A stretch of 10,140 bases of DNA from Candidatus Bathyarchaeota archaeon (GTDB taxonomy: Archaea > Thermoproteota > Bathyarchaeia > TCS64): NCBI GenBank assembly GCA_014730055.1, contig WJIV01000228.1, positions 1 through 10,140 of the forward strand, in the 5' to 3' direction. This document shows, one piece after another, positions 1 to 5,819 of this stretch. A program made the translations under genes and the position numbers. The notes beneath the pieces were generated by a model. That model saw only the letters and a list, made by a program, of their open reading frames with translations. It was not told the DNA's origin and made no database searches. Each line of letters starts with the position of its first letter. Within the stretch, counting starts at the first letter, position 1.

Positions 1-1840
1 GCCTCCTATCGTAAAGCGCCCTCTCCTCTAGGGCCAGTATATTCCTCAGCGCTGAGGCGATATGAAGTGACAGGAGTTCCATCAACCTGACATCCTCCTC
101 ATCAAAGTCGTCCAATCGTTCACTCTCCAGGTTAAGCACCAAAAGGGCCTGTCCATCCACCATTACAGGCACGGCTAGCTCCGATAGATTCAGCTTGTAC
201 CCTTCCTTAATAACGATGTAACCCGGCTCCTTTCTCGTATCTGATACAAGCTGGGTTAACCCTGTTCTCACGGCCCTCACTGTTACACCGGGACCATCCA
301 GGGAGAGAGAGACGCCATTGTACTCACCATGATTGGATCTGATGTATTTCAAACAGTCCTCCTCTACCCTACCTATACCAACCCAGGAGTAGCCGAGGTC
401 GTCTTTCATTATATCAAGGGCATTATCGTAGATCTCAGCCCTAGACGTGGCGGAAGCTATACGGGTGGAGCATCTATGAAGGGCCTCAAGCTTCCTTGTA
501 TACGTTTTACGTCTCTCCTCCTCGTGGAGTCTCTTGAAAGCTGATGATACGTGGATAGCTAGGAGTTCTAATAGACGGATTTGGTTAGAGGAGAAGGCGT
601 CCACCTCGTCGTGTTCAACGTTTATTACGGCGACAACATCACTATCCAACCTCACCGGGACATCCAGCTCAGATAAGTGAATTCTCTCCAACTTCTCAGC
701 GTAATAGGAGATATAATCCCCATCAAGCCTGGTGTCTAATATATGCTGGGTCTCAGAGGTATTGACAGCCCTAACCGAAATCCCGGGGCCATTGAGGCTA
801 TACCTAACCTCTCTGAATGGATCTAGGCCTAAGGCATGAGTGAATACGAGCTCCTCACACTCCACCACACCGAAGGAAGCTGAGGAGAAGCCCATAAGCT
901 CCTCAATAGCCTGTAGGCTGATCTCAGCGATCTTGTCTTTTTCTGCTGATCCTTGAAGCCTTGCCCCGTACCTGTGCAGAGCTTTAAGCTGCTTCTCATA
1001 CATCACATGCTCGGTCAGGTCCACCAAGCTGTGGAGGACGGCAGGTTCACCCTCCCAGATGGTATCCGACATATGATCCTCCACGTAGATAACCGGTCCA
1101 TTGGATCGTAACAAGCGGAATGAGGTTACAGAGGAGACCTCCTCTCCGTTGAGCCTAGATCTGAGCCTTTTCAAGACATGGCCCCTATCTTCAGGGTGTA
1201 TGCTCTCAAGGCCGCTTGAGCCAACAATTTCCTCGGGCCTCTTTTCTCCCGTTAGTTCCAACCTTTTCTGGTTAACAAAGACGATCTCGTCCCTTGAAGT
1301 GACGCTCATTGGTAGAGGTGAGTCCTCCACGAGCTTTCGGTACCTGCGCTCTGACTCAGCGAGGAGGAGGCTCGCCCTGTGTCTCTCCACGACGTTTTTG
1401 ATACTCTGCCCGAGAACATGGTAGTTAGCGGGGTGCATCTCCTTACGGATGTAGCTGTCTATTCCCGCTCTGAAGGCCTGTTCTGCTACTTCCTCGCTAC
1501 CTTGGCCCGTGTACAAGATTATGGGAATGCTGTACTTTTCTCTAATTTTTCTTGCAAGCTCTAACCCATCTAATGATGGCATGTTGTAGTCCGAGACCAA
1601 ACAGTCATAATGCTTGTTTCCTATCTCTAAGAATGCCTTCTCAGGGGATCTCACTGATGTTATCTTGAATGAGGGGTTATTCTGCTCAAGGAATAGCTTG
1701 GTGAACCTTAACAGATCTTCACTATCGTCGACGTGAAGCACCTCCACATCCAATTCACTGTCAATGTTACCTGAGCTGCCTAATGCTATACTGGTCTCTG
1801 AGCCTGTTTGCAAGTACGTGATACCTATTCCTCTCTTCAA
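1..1840 (-). CDS. Response regulator receiver-PAS-GAF-GAF signalling protein, C-terminus cut by left edge
   Basis: This is a cytoplasmic sensory protein of the two-component type; 613 residues are visible and the frame stays open to base 1. Residues about 33-155 form a receiver domain: acidic pair D38-D39, phospho-acceptor D84 in VSDYNMP, T111 in LYTGQG and K133 in YIRKE. A PAS domain follows (about 164-275, with VNQKRLELTG and IHPEDR), then two GAF domains (about 295-435 and 452-600) joined by charged helical linkers (KRLHEEERRK). No transmembrane segment is visible. Similar archaeal proteins often end in a histidine kinase, but that part lies outside the window, so the output is unknown. 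The start is uncertain. The longest form begins at TTG 1840 after an in-frame TGA. A GTG 31 codons later (1747) would begin right at the receiver domain. Neither has a convincing ribosome binding site. The first 30 residues are low in recognisable structure. Confidence 0.88.
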   Translation of the reverse strand, partial: MKRGIGITYLQTGSETSIALGSSGNIDSELDVEVLHVDDSEDLLRFTKLFLEQNNPSFKITSVRSPEKAFLEIGNKHYDCLVSDYNMPSLDGLELARKIREKYSIPIILYTGQGSEEVAEQAFRAGIDSYIRKEMHPANYHVLGQSIKNVVERHRASLLLAESERRYRKLVEDSPLPMSVTSRDEIVFVNQKRLELTGEKRPEEIVGSSGLESIHPEDRGHVLKRLRSRLNGEEVSSVTSFRLLRSNGPVIYVEDHMSDTIWEGEPAVLHSLVDLTEHVMYEKQLKALHRYGARLQGSAEKDKIAEISLQAIEELMGFSSASFGVVECEELVFTHALGLDPFREVRYSLNGPGISVRAVNTSETQHILDTRLDGDYISYYAEKLERIHLSELDVPVRLDSDVVAVINVEHDEVDAFSSNQIRLLELLAIHVSSAFKRLHEEERRKTYTRKLEALHRCSTRIASATSRAEIYDNALDIMKDDLGYSWVGIGRVEEDCLKYIRSNHGEYNGVSLSLDGPGVTVRAVRTGLTQLVSDTRKEPGYIVIKEGYKLNLSELAVPVMVDGQALLVLNLESERLDDFDEEDVRLMELLSLHIASALRNILALEERALYDRR

Positions 1841-1891
1841 CGATCACTGCATTTGTAAAAAGGAAAATGTACCACTATTCTGGATTACCTT

Positions 1892-1904
1892 CATAATAAA
1901 TAAT
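1892..1904 (-). promoter_or_regulatory. Putative BoxA (TATA) for the receiver-PAS-GAF gene
   Basis: Read on the minus strand this is ATTATTTATTATG, an A/T box of archaeal TATA type. A box here predicts transcription starting near 1871, about 30 bases before the TTG at 1840. That short leader would contain a tiny ATG-CAG-TGA frame. The surroundings are AT-rich throughout, so the match is only suggestive. Confidence 0.35.
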
Positions 1905-2043
1905 CTCAAGTCAAATACTACTGGTTTGAGGGTTAAATAACACGTCTGGCACATCCGTTTACATCAAAATACTCTGATTTACACGTTTCATAAATTTACT
2001 TTTATAAAAAAGATCCTAAACCTATTTTCTGTGTATTAGTACT

Positions 2044-2115
2044 CTACCCATCCAAAACAACAATAAGCCCTAATGCCAAAGTTACCCTTAATAATAACTC
2101 ATTTTTAACCATCAT
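2044..2115 (-). pseudogene. Short hydrophobic open frame, possible truncated gene start
   Basis: ATG at 2115 opens 23 codons with a basic start (MMVKNELLLR) followed by a hydrophobic run (VTLALGLIVVL), then TAG at 2044-2046. This is the profile of a signal anchor or first membrane helix. The ATG lies inside the first copy of the repeat set at 2114-2162, so those repeats would sit in its promoter region. It could be a tiny membrane peptide, the 5' stump of a broken gene, or chance in AT-rich DNA. No homologue is recognised. Confidence 0.25.
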
Positions 2116-2162
2116 AAAGTGCACTAAACCGTTTTTATTCGCACACTATAAGGTGCAATAAA
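2114..2162. repeat. Cluster of three related 15-16 bp repeats (direct, inverted, direct)
   Basis: ATAAAGTGCACTAAA (2114-2128) and ATAAGGTGCAATAAA (2148-2162) agree at 13 of 15 positions, and their starts are 34 bp apart. Between them, 2134-2149 read on the minus strand gives ATAGTGTGCGAATAAA, a related copy with one extra base. Copies two and three form an imperfect inverted repeat (TTTATT-GCAC / GTGC-AATAAA). A weaker relative, ACTATAACGGTCA, lies at 2179-2191. Such spacing suits binding sites for a dimeric regulator or replication iterons. The replication-protein fragment nearby favours an element-borne control region, but the function is inferred. Confidence 0.5.
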
Positions 2163-2226
2163 TTACTATTTTGTGGCCACTATAACGGTCATAAAGTTGA
2201 AGTGCCTTGAGTGGTGAAACTGGCAT

Positions 2227-2370
2227 TCATGCATGTCCTCTTGAGATCAGGACAATTTCTATGTCATGAACCCTCTTACTGAGACATCTTTTACTCCCAG
2301 CAACTTCCGCCCTCTCCACCAGGGACCCGCCGCCTATCAGGATACCAATAGCAACCCATGCAGCTTCCCC
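2227..2370 (-). pseudogene. Possible fragment of a small membrane protein
   Basis: Between an in-frame TGA (2371-2373) and a TGA stop (2227-2229) the minus strand is open for 47 codons. The reading contains a glycine-rich hydrophobic run (AAWVAIGILIGGGSLV) followed by a charged part (ERAEVAGSKR). It has no ATG in frame and no recognisable family. It lies directly downstream of the replication-protein fragment, in the same orientation and the same GC-richer block, so a broken element gene is plausible. Chance is a real alternative at this length. Confidence 0.22.
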
Positions 2371-2388
2371 TCAAACGGTGAAAGTTCT

Positions 2389-2823
2389 TTACCAATTGAT
2401 TCCCTCCGAAAGGCATCCCTCACCGGCGGCGCCTCCTGCTATCCTCCTGCTCTGGAACCCCAGGGACTTTATCAAACGCCCCACCGAGGTCGGGGCCCAG
2501 TCGTGACCAAACTCTGAGTTATAGTACTCGGTCACCCAGGAGGTGGCGAACTTCCCTGACTGGATCCTGTCTCTGCAAGCCATTATAGAGTATAGTACCT
2601 GTGTCTCCGGGCTAGTGGCCTCCTCCTCCACGTTCTGCACGTGGCTCTCCACGGCGTGGTCTATGATGCTCTGCCTGGCTTCCAGCGTCTCCGACAGCTT
2701 GATGAGAGGAGCGTAGAGCTCCACTATCCTGCTGTTCTCCACCTGGTGAAGTCCCTGGGGGGCCTCTAGGTTGCCTTCACTGCCTTCACTAACTTCACCT
2801 GTCAGGGTCTCCAGGTCGTGCAA
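2389..2823 (-). pseudogene. C-terminal fragment of a plasmid/virus-type replication primase-helicase
   Basis: The frame encodes 144 residues (ATG 2823, TAA 2389-2391) and is closed by an in-frame TAA just upstream at 2824-2826. Residues about 8-20 are a Ser/Gly/Glu linker (TGEVSEGSEGN). Residues 30-45 contain RIVELYAPLIKLSETL, resembling the segment after the ATPase core in DUF3631-like and related replication proteins, where Arg-x-x-Glu-Leu-Trp/Tyr-x-Pro-Leu recurs. Residues about 88-125 look like a winged helix (FATSWVTEYYNSEF, then TSVGRLIKSLGF), a DNA-binding tail common in such proteins. No Walker A or B motif is present, so the catalytic part is missing. The GC content is above that of the flanks. 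It adjoins an integrase tail on the opposite strand, which suggests a deletion joined two element genes. The family assignment is from recalled pattern only; the winged helix is the firmer part. Confidence 0.5.
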
Positions 2824-2970
2824 TTAGAGAAGGCTATCTACCATAATTACAATGATGACTTTGTCTGTAAGGTAGCTAAGACACCGGTTGAAGCTAAGGA
2901 ATTAATCGAACTAGGTTTTGAGTTTGTCAATGAAATTAATGGGTCTTTCCTTTACAGGAAACGGAAGTAG
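2812..2970 (+). pseudogene. C-terminal tail of an archaeal tyrosine integrase (remnant)
   Basis: The plus strand reads QVVQLEKAIYHNYNDDF, then VCKVAKTPVEAKELIELGFE, FVNEINGSFLYRKRK and a TAG at 2968-2970. The pattern KVAKT-x-x-EA-x-x-LIE-x-GFE(Y/F)V followed by RKRK at the very end is one I know from the C-termini of archaeal tyrosine recombinases, where it follows the catalytic tyrosine. Here the position that would hold that tyrosine appears to be in or before the junction, so all catalytic residues (Arg-His-Arg-Tyr) are absent. Upstream, the frame closes at a TAG (2767-2769). The stop is only 25 bp from the tRNA-Arg 3' end, a typical place for an integrase gene of an element inserted at a tRNA. 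The exact left boundary is uncertain because it merges with the opposite-strand replication fragment. Confidence 0.6.
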
Positions 2971-2989
2971 AAACAGGGTCCGGTTCAGT

Positions 2990-2994
2990 AAAAA
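2990..2994 (-). terminator. U-run terminator of tRNA-Arg
   Basis: On the minus strand, five T residues follow two bases after the acceptor stem and discriminator. Short U-runs are the usual intrinsic termination signal in archaea. Confidence 0.5.
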
Positions 2995-2995
2995 G

Positions 2996-3070
2996 CGGGC
3001 TCGGTGGGATTCGAACCCACGACCTCCGGTTCCGCAGACCGAAATCATATCCAGACTAGACTACGAGCCC
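2996..3070 (-). tRNA. tRNA-Arg (anticodon GCG)
   Basis: Read on the minus strand it folds as a full cloverleaf. The acceptor stem is GGGCTCG with CGAGCCC. The D arm has GTCT and the G18-G19 pair. The anticodon stem is TCGGT/ACCGG around the loop CTGCGGA, so U33 is followed by GCG, which reads CGC and CGU arginine codons. A five-base variable loop and a T arm GTGGG-TTCGAAT-CCCAC complete it. The base at 2996 gives discriminator G73. No CCA is encoded. There is no intron. The gene is complete even though element remnants abut its 3' end. Confidence 0.96.
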
Positions 3071-3088
3071 ATCCAGATTATATGGTGC

Positions 3089-3100
3089 TTATAAATAAAG
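3089..3100 (-). promoter_or_regulatory. BoxA (TATA) promoter of tRNA-Arg
   Basis: The minus strand reads CTTTATTTATAAG centred about 25 bp upstream of the mature tRNA 5' end. This is the expected position and sequence for an archaeal TATA box, and transcription would start at or next to the tRNA. Confidence 0.7.
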
Positions 3101-3266
3101 GTACTTGAAGGTTATGTTGTTAAATCGTAGTTATTATGCTCTTTCGGTATTTTTCATTTCTCAGAGTTATTTTTGGTTACGATTTAATTATTGGTATTTG
3201 CGGAAAGCGTTGTAATTTATTTTATTTTTTCTTATATTTCGTAGGTTTCCTGCGATTTATGATATG

Positions 3267-3276
3267 TTTAAATATT
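3267..3276 (+). promoter_or_regulatory. BoxA (TATA) for the amidohydrolase gene
   Basis: TTTAAATATT is centred about 31 bp before the ATG at 3303. No Shine-Dalgarno sequence precedes that ATG, so a leaderless or nearly leaderless transcript is likely. The rest of 3101-3266 is T-rich and shows no gene. Confidence 0.55.
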
Positions 3277-3302
3277 TCTTCGCATCATGAACGATATCTA
3301 AT

Positions 3303-4880
3303 ATGTCCCTTGATACTTGTCCACGGGTGTTGTTGGGAGGTACTCTTATCGATGGAACGGGTGCTCCTCCTCTCAAAGACTCAGTTATCGTAATAGAGAA
3401 TGAATACATAATGGCCGCGGGTAAACGCTCAGATATCCAGGTTCCCGATGGCTCAGAGGTATATAATGTAGAAGGAATGACCATACTACCTGGTTTAATC
3501 GATAGCCATTGTCATTTCCTCAATATGGGTGTCTCCCGTATGAAAAACCTACAGCTCGGGGATACAAAAACTCTGGAGGAAGCTCTTAGCAGGGTTAAAT
3601 ATAAAGTGAATAATTCGGAGCTCGGAGAATGGGTGATTGGGAGAGGATGGGACGAGTCCAAGTGGCCCGATAACAGATACTTAACAAAAGATGATCTTGA
3701 CCCAATAGCACCGAATAATCCAGTTATGCTAGTCAGGGTCTGTGGCCACATGGTTAGCATTAACACTAAGGCTCTAGAGCTAGCAGATATAACGTCTGAG
3801 ACGAAACCACCGGATGGTGGAAGCATTGACAAGGACGAGAATGGAGAACCCACAGGTGTATTGAGGGACTGCCGGAGGCTTGTTACGGATGTTATTCCTC
3901 CAACTACAGAGGAGGAGATGGTAGAAGGCCTTGAGGCTGCTAGTGAACTTGCCCTTAGACTTGGGTGCACAGGTGTACACGATGCAGGCTTAGGCCCTAA
4001 GGAGATAAGGGCTTACCAGGATGCATTACAAGGAGGCGAGTTGAGGGTACGGGCGTACCTGATGATGCGTGAGGAAGCCCCACATGGGGCTGTAAAACTG
4101 GGCCTAAAGACCGGGTTCGGGGATTCTATGCTCAGGATTGGACCCGCTAAACTGATGATGGATGGTAGTCTCGGTGCCAGAACGGCTGCTCTCTTTGAGC
4201 CCTATGAGGATGACCCAGGCACGAGTGGTCTATTGCTTATGGAACCCGAACGACTTAAGGAATTAGTCTACGAGGGTCACATTAACTGGATCCAGACCGC
4301 GACTCATGCTATTGGGGATCTTGCTATAGAGCATGCCATCGACGCTATCGATGATTCCCTGAGGAGGTCTCCGAGGAAGGACCATCGTCACAGGATAGAG
4401 CACTGTGAGATACTTAGCAGTCAGCAGATTGAGAGGATAGCAAGGTTAGGAATAGTCCCGGACATGCAGCCAAATTTCCCGGGGGAGTGGAGTGGAGAGG
4501 ACAGCATGTACCGTCAAAGACTAGGGGAAAAAAGGGACAGGATGAACAATCCCTATAGAGCTATGCTCGATGAGGGTATTCCAGTAGCCTTCGGTAGCGA
4601 TGGTATGCCTTTTGATCCCATCTACGGTATCTGGGGCGCGGTTGACCATCCTATAAGGGAGAACGCGATAGACCTTGTAGAAGCAGTCAAATGCTATACT
4701 TACAATGCCGCATACGCATCCTTCCAGGAGGACCACGTCGGCAGCATAGAGCCCGGAAAACTAGCAGACATAGCAGTCTTTGACAAGGAACTCGACGAAC
4801 TACCCCGAGAGGAGCTAAAGGAGGCCAGTTGCTATATGACATTAGTTAACGGAAAAATACTATACCACAAGAAAGCCTAG
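3303..4880 (+). CDS. Amidohydrolase family 3 (YtcJ-like) metal-dependent hydrolase
   Basis: This is a 525-residue cytoplasmic enzyme of the amidohydrolase superfamily, the usual length for the family. It has an N-terminal beta-sandwich part (LLGGTLIDGTG), then the metal motif DSHCHF (H69, H71). The family's KLMMDGSLGARTA follows (K283), then THAIGD (H335), RIEHCE (H367) and FGSDGMPFDP (D433). A C-terminal return to the beta-sandwich ends it (VGSIEPGKLADIAVFD). All expected metal ligands appear present, so it should be active on an amide, imide or related C-N or ester bond. Members of this family act on very diverse substrates, and the sequence does not settle which. No signal peptide is seen. 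The start at 3303 suits the TATA box about 31 bp upstream and a leaderless message. Its TAG overlaps the stop codon of the convergent FMN protein. Confidence 0.93.
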   Translation: MSLDTCPRVLLGGTLIDGTGAPPLKDSVIVIENEYIMAAGKRSDIQVPDGSEVYNVEGMTILPGLIDSHCHFLNMGVSRMKNLQLGDTKTLEEALSRVKYKVNNSELGEWVIGRGWDESKWPDNRYLTKDDLDPIAPNNPVMLVRVCGHMVSINTKALELADITSETKPPDGGSIDKDENGEPTGVLRDCRRLVTDVIPPTTEEEMVEGLEAASELALRLGCTGVHDAGLGPKEIRAYQDALQGGELRVRAYLMMREEAPHGAVKLGLKTGFGDSMLRIGPAKLMMDGSLGARTAALFEPYEDDPGTSGLLLMEPERLKELVYEGHINWIQTATHAIGDLAIEHAIDAIDDSLRRSPRKDHRHRIEHCEILSSQQIERIARLGIVPDMQPNFPGEWSGEDSMYRQRLGEKRDRMNNPYRAMLDEGIPVAFGSDGMPFDPIYGIWGAVDHPIRENAIDLVEAVKCYTYNAAYASFQEDHVGSIEPGKLADIAVFDKELDELPREELKEASCYMTLVNGKILYHKKA

Positions 4881-5350
4881 GGAGATTTAAGCCCAACTCT
4901 CTCACTTATGTCCACGAGCTTAACTATCACCAGATCTTTCTCCTCGCTGAACTGATCCCATCCTTTTTCCGGATCAAAACCATGTGCTGCCAGGAACTTT
5001 GTGGACAATTCTTTTTCTCCTGTCTCCCTGAATAAGGCTATTGCCTTTCGACGTTCATCCTCCTCCTTAACTCTATGCAGCCTACCTCTGTAGGATACAA
5101 ATTTATAGTCAGAGAGATCCGGCTTGTAGCTCTCGATCTGTATGCATGCCCTCTCATCGTTTGAAAGAAACCTCATCTTCTTCCCATAGTCTGTGAAGTG
5201 AAAGTACAGGGTGTCATTCATCTTGATATATCTAAATGGAGCCAGATAAGGATAGTCTCCTCCCTTGAAAGCAATCCGGCACATCATCTGCTGCTCTTCA
5301 AGGTCATTTATCTCATCATCGCTCATCCATGGAAGCTTAAACAAACTCAT
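4877..5350 (-). CDS. Pyridoxamine 5'-phosphate oxidase-like FMN-binding split-barrel protein
   Basis: A 157-residue soluble protein with the flavin-reductase-like split-barrel fold of the PNPOx/NimA group. It starts with a short helix (MSDDEINDLEEQQ). A strand pair follows (MCRIAFKGGDYPYLAPF), then the FMN phosphate-binding stretch YFHFTDYGKKMRFL (K58, K59, R60). The next strands are ACIQIES and FVSYRGRLHRV. Two helices come next, with a strand (DLVIVKLVDISERVG) at the end. Members bind FMN or another flavin/deazaflavin and often reduce small molecules. The true substrate is unknown, and in archaea F420 or heme are possible alternatives to FMN. ATG 5350 has a TATA box 30 bp upstream and no Shine-Dalgarno site, suggesting a leaderless message. 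Its TAG (4877-4879) overlaps the amidohydrolase TAG on the other strand. Confidence 0.85.
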   Translation of the reverse strand: MSLFKLPWMSDDEINDLEEQQMMCRIAFKGGDYPYLAPFRYIKMNDTLYFHFTDYGKKMRFLSNDERACIQIESYKPDLSDYKFVSYRGRLHRVKEEDERRKAIALFRETGEKELSTKFLAAHGFDPEKGWDQFSEEKDLVIVKLVDISERVGLKSP

Positions 5351-5374
5351 ACATTCAAAATAGTATGCGGTACT

Positions 5375-5386
5375 GATAAAAATATG
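5375..5386 (-). promoter_or_regulatory. BoxA (TATA) for the FMN-binding protein gene
   Basis: The minus strand reads CATATTTTTATC, centred about 30 bp before the ATG at 5350. With no ribosome binding site before that ATG, transcription would begin at or just before the start codon. Confidence 0.5.
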
Positions 5387-5476
5387 ACCTTTATAATATT
5401 GCTAAGAAAAGTCATTGTAGAAGAATAGCTTCTTTATTCAATTAATAATGTTTATTTTGACTCCCTCGATGATAAG

Positions 5477-5485
5477 TTTATAAAC
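5477..5485 (+). promoter_or_regulatory. BoxA (TATA) for the small protein/SLC13 unit
   Basis: TTTATAAAC is a near-ideal archaeal TATA box. It predicts a start near 5507 and a leader of about 17 bases carrying the Shine-Dalgarno site at 5515-5522. Confidence 0.6.
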
Positions 5486-5514
5486 GTGGTTAATTCAGAT
5501 CACGGATTTCATTG

Positions 5515-5522
5515 AAAGGTGA
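5515..5522 (+). promoter_or_regulatory. Ribosome binding site before the 94-residue protein
   Basis: AAAGGTGA matches part of the archaeal GGAGGTGATC consensus. It overlaps the possible GTG start at 5519, which argues against that GTG and for ATG 5525 (tight spacing) or GTG 5528 (better spacing). Confidence 0.5.
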
Positions 5523-5524
5523 GA

Positions 5525-5809
5525 ATGGTGGCAAAGATAGTAACCGTCGAGATGATAATCAGGGGAGACATTATCGATAATAATGTCCTCAGAAAGTTCG
5601 CTGATAAGCTAAAGGCCCAAAAGTTTCAGGCAGATTTCACAAGCAGTGTGGCTATCCCCCCATTTCTAGTAGCTTCCGAGAAGCAGTATCCAAGCCTTGC
5701 TGTACTCTATGGGCAGGTTGAGATAGAGTACATCTTCGAGTTAAAGCGCCTGTTAGAGGAGCTTGCTGAACAAGAAAGACTTGAGATCATCACATTCAAA
5801 CAGCTCTGA
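5525..5809 (+). CDS. Unrecognised 94-residue protein encoded just before the SLC13 transporter
   Basis: I do not recognise this family. The protein is small, soluble and about 94 residues long, with no signal peptide or membrane segment. It begins with a strand (AKIVTVEMIIRG). An amphipathic helix follows (NNVLRKFADKLKAQ), then a hydrophobic, proline-containing part (SSVAIPPFLVAS). A long charged helix comes next (YIFELKRLLEELAEQERL) and a final strand (LEIITF). This alternation suggests a small alpha/beta fold, perhaps oligomeric. It is close-packed with the transporter: only 10 bp separate its stop from the likely TTG start of that gene, so the two are probably co-transcribed and translationally linked. 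An accessory or regulatory role for the transporter is possible but is inference. GTG 5519 would add two residues but lies inside the Shine-Dalgarno site. Confidence 0.75.
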   Translation: MVAKIVTVEMIIRGDIIDNNVLRKFADKLKAQKFQADFTSSVAIPPFLVASEKQYPSLAVLYGQVEIEYIFELKRLLEELAEQERLEIITFKQL

Positions 5810-5811
5810 GG
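5808..5811 (+). promoter_or_regulatory. Ribosome binding site deciding the SLC13 start
   Basis: GAGG lies 8 bases before the TTG at 5820 and overlaps the preceding stop codon. The alternative upstream TTG at 5763 has a purine run (GAGGAG) immediately next to it, which is too close, so TTG 5820 is preferred. Confidence 0.4.
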
Positions 5812-5819
5812 CTAAACCA

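Larger units (their letters stand above)
1841..2226. other. AT-rich stretch with no convincing intact gene
   Basis: This stretch is far richer in A and T than the genes on either side. I see no long open frame with protein-like composition. It contains a possible promoter for the leftward signalling gene, a 23-codon hydrophobic open frame (2044-2115, minus) and a cluster of short repeats (2114-2162). It may mark the outer end of the decayed element that occupies 2227-2996. Confidence 0.5.

Noticed and set aside
1101..1424. Plus-strand 107-codon frame
   Set aside because: It lies antisense to the PAS region of the signalling gene, whose minus-strand reading has clear domain motifs.
1841..2226. 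CRISPR array in the AT-rich repeat region
   Set aside because: The repeats are only about 15 bp, imperfect, in mixed orientation and without regular spacers, and there are no cas genes.
2266..2517. Plus-strand 83-codon frame rich in Pro and Ser
   Set aside because: It is antisense to the replication-protein fragment and has the composition of a shadow frame in GC-rich DNA.
2979..3032. TCCGGTTC occurring at 2979-2986 and again at 3025-3032 inside the tRNA gene as a possible attachment-site repeat
   Set aside because: Only eight bases match, which is too short to separate from chance. No longer copy of the tRNA 3' part was found elsewhere in the window.
3136..3393. Plus-strand open frame of 85 codons rich in Phe and Leu
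   Set aside because: The hydrophobicity comes from a T-rich intergenic stretch, and its second half overlaps the well-supported amidohydrolase in another frame. There is no ribosome binding site or recognisable family.
3512..3970. Minus-strand 152-codon frame rich in Ser
   Set aside because: It is the reverse-strand shadow of the amidohydrolase; no domain is visible and the plus-strand gene carries all its active-site motifs.
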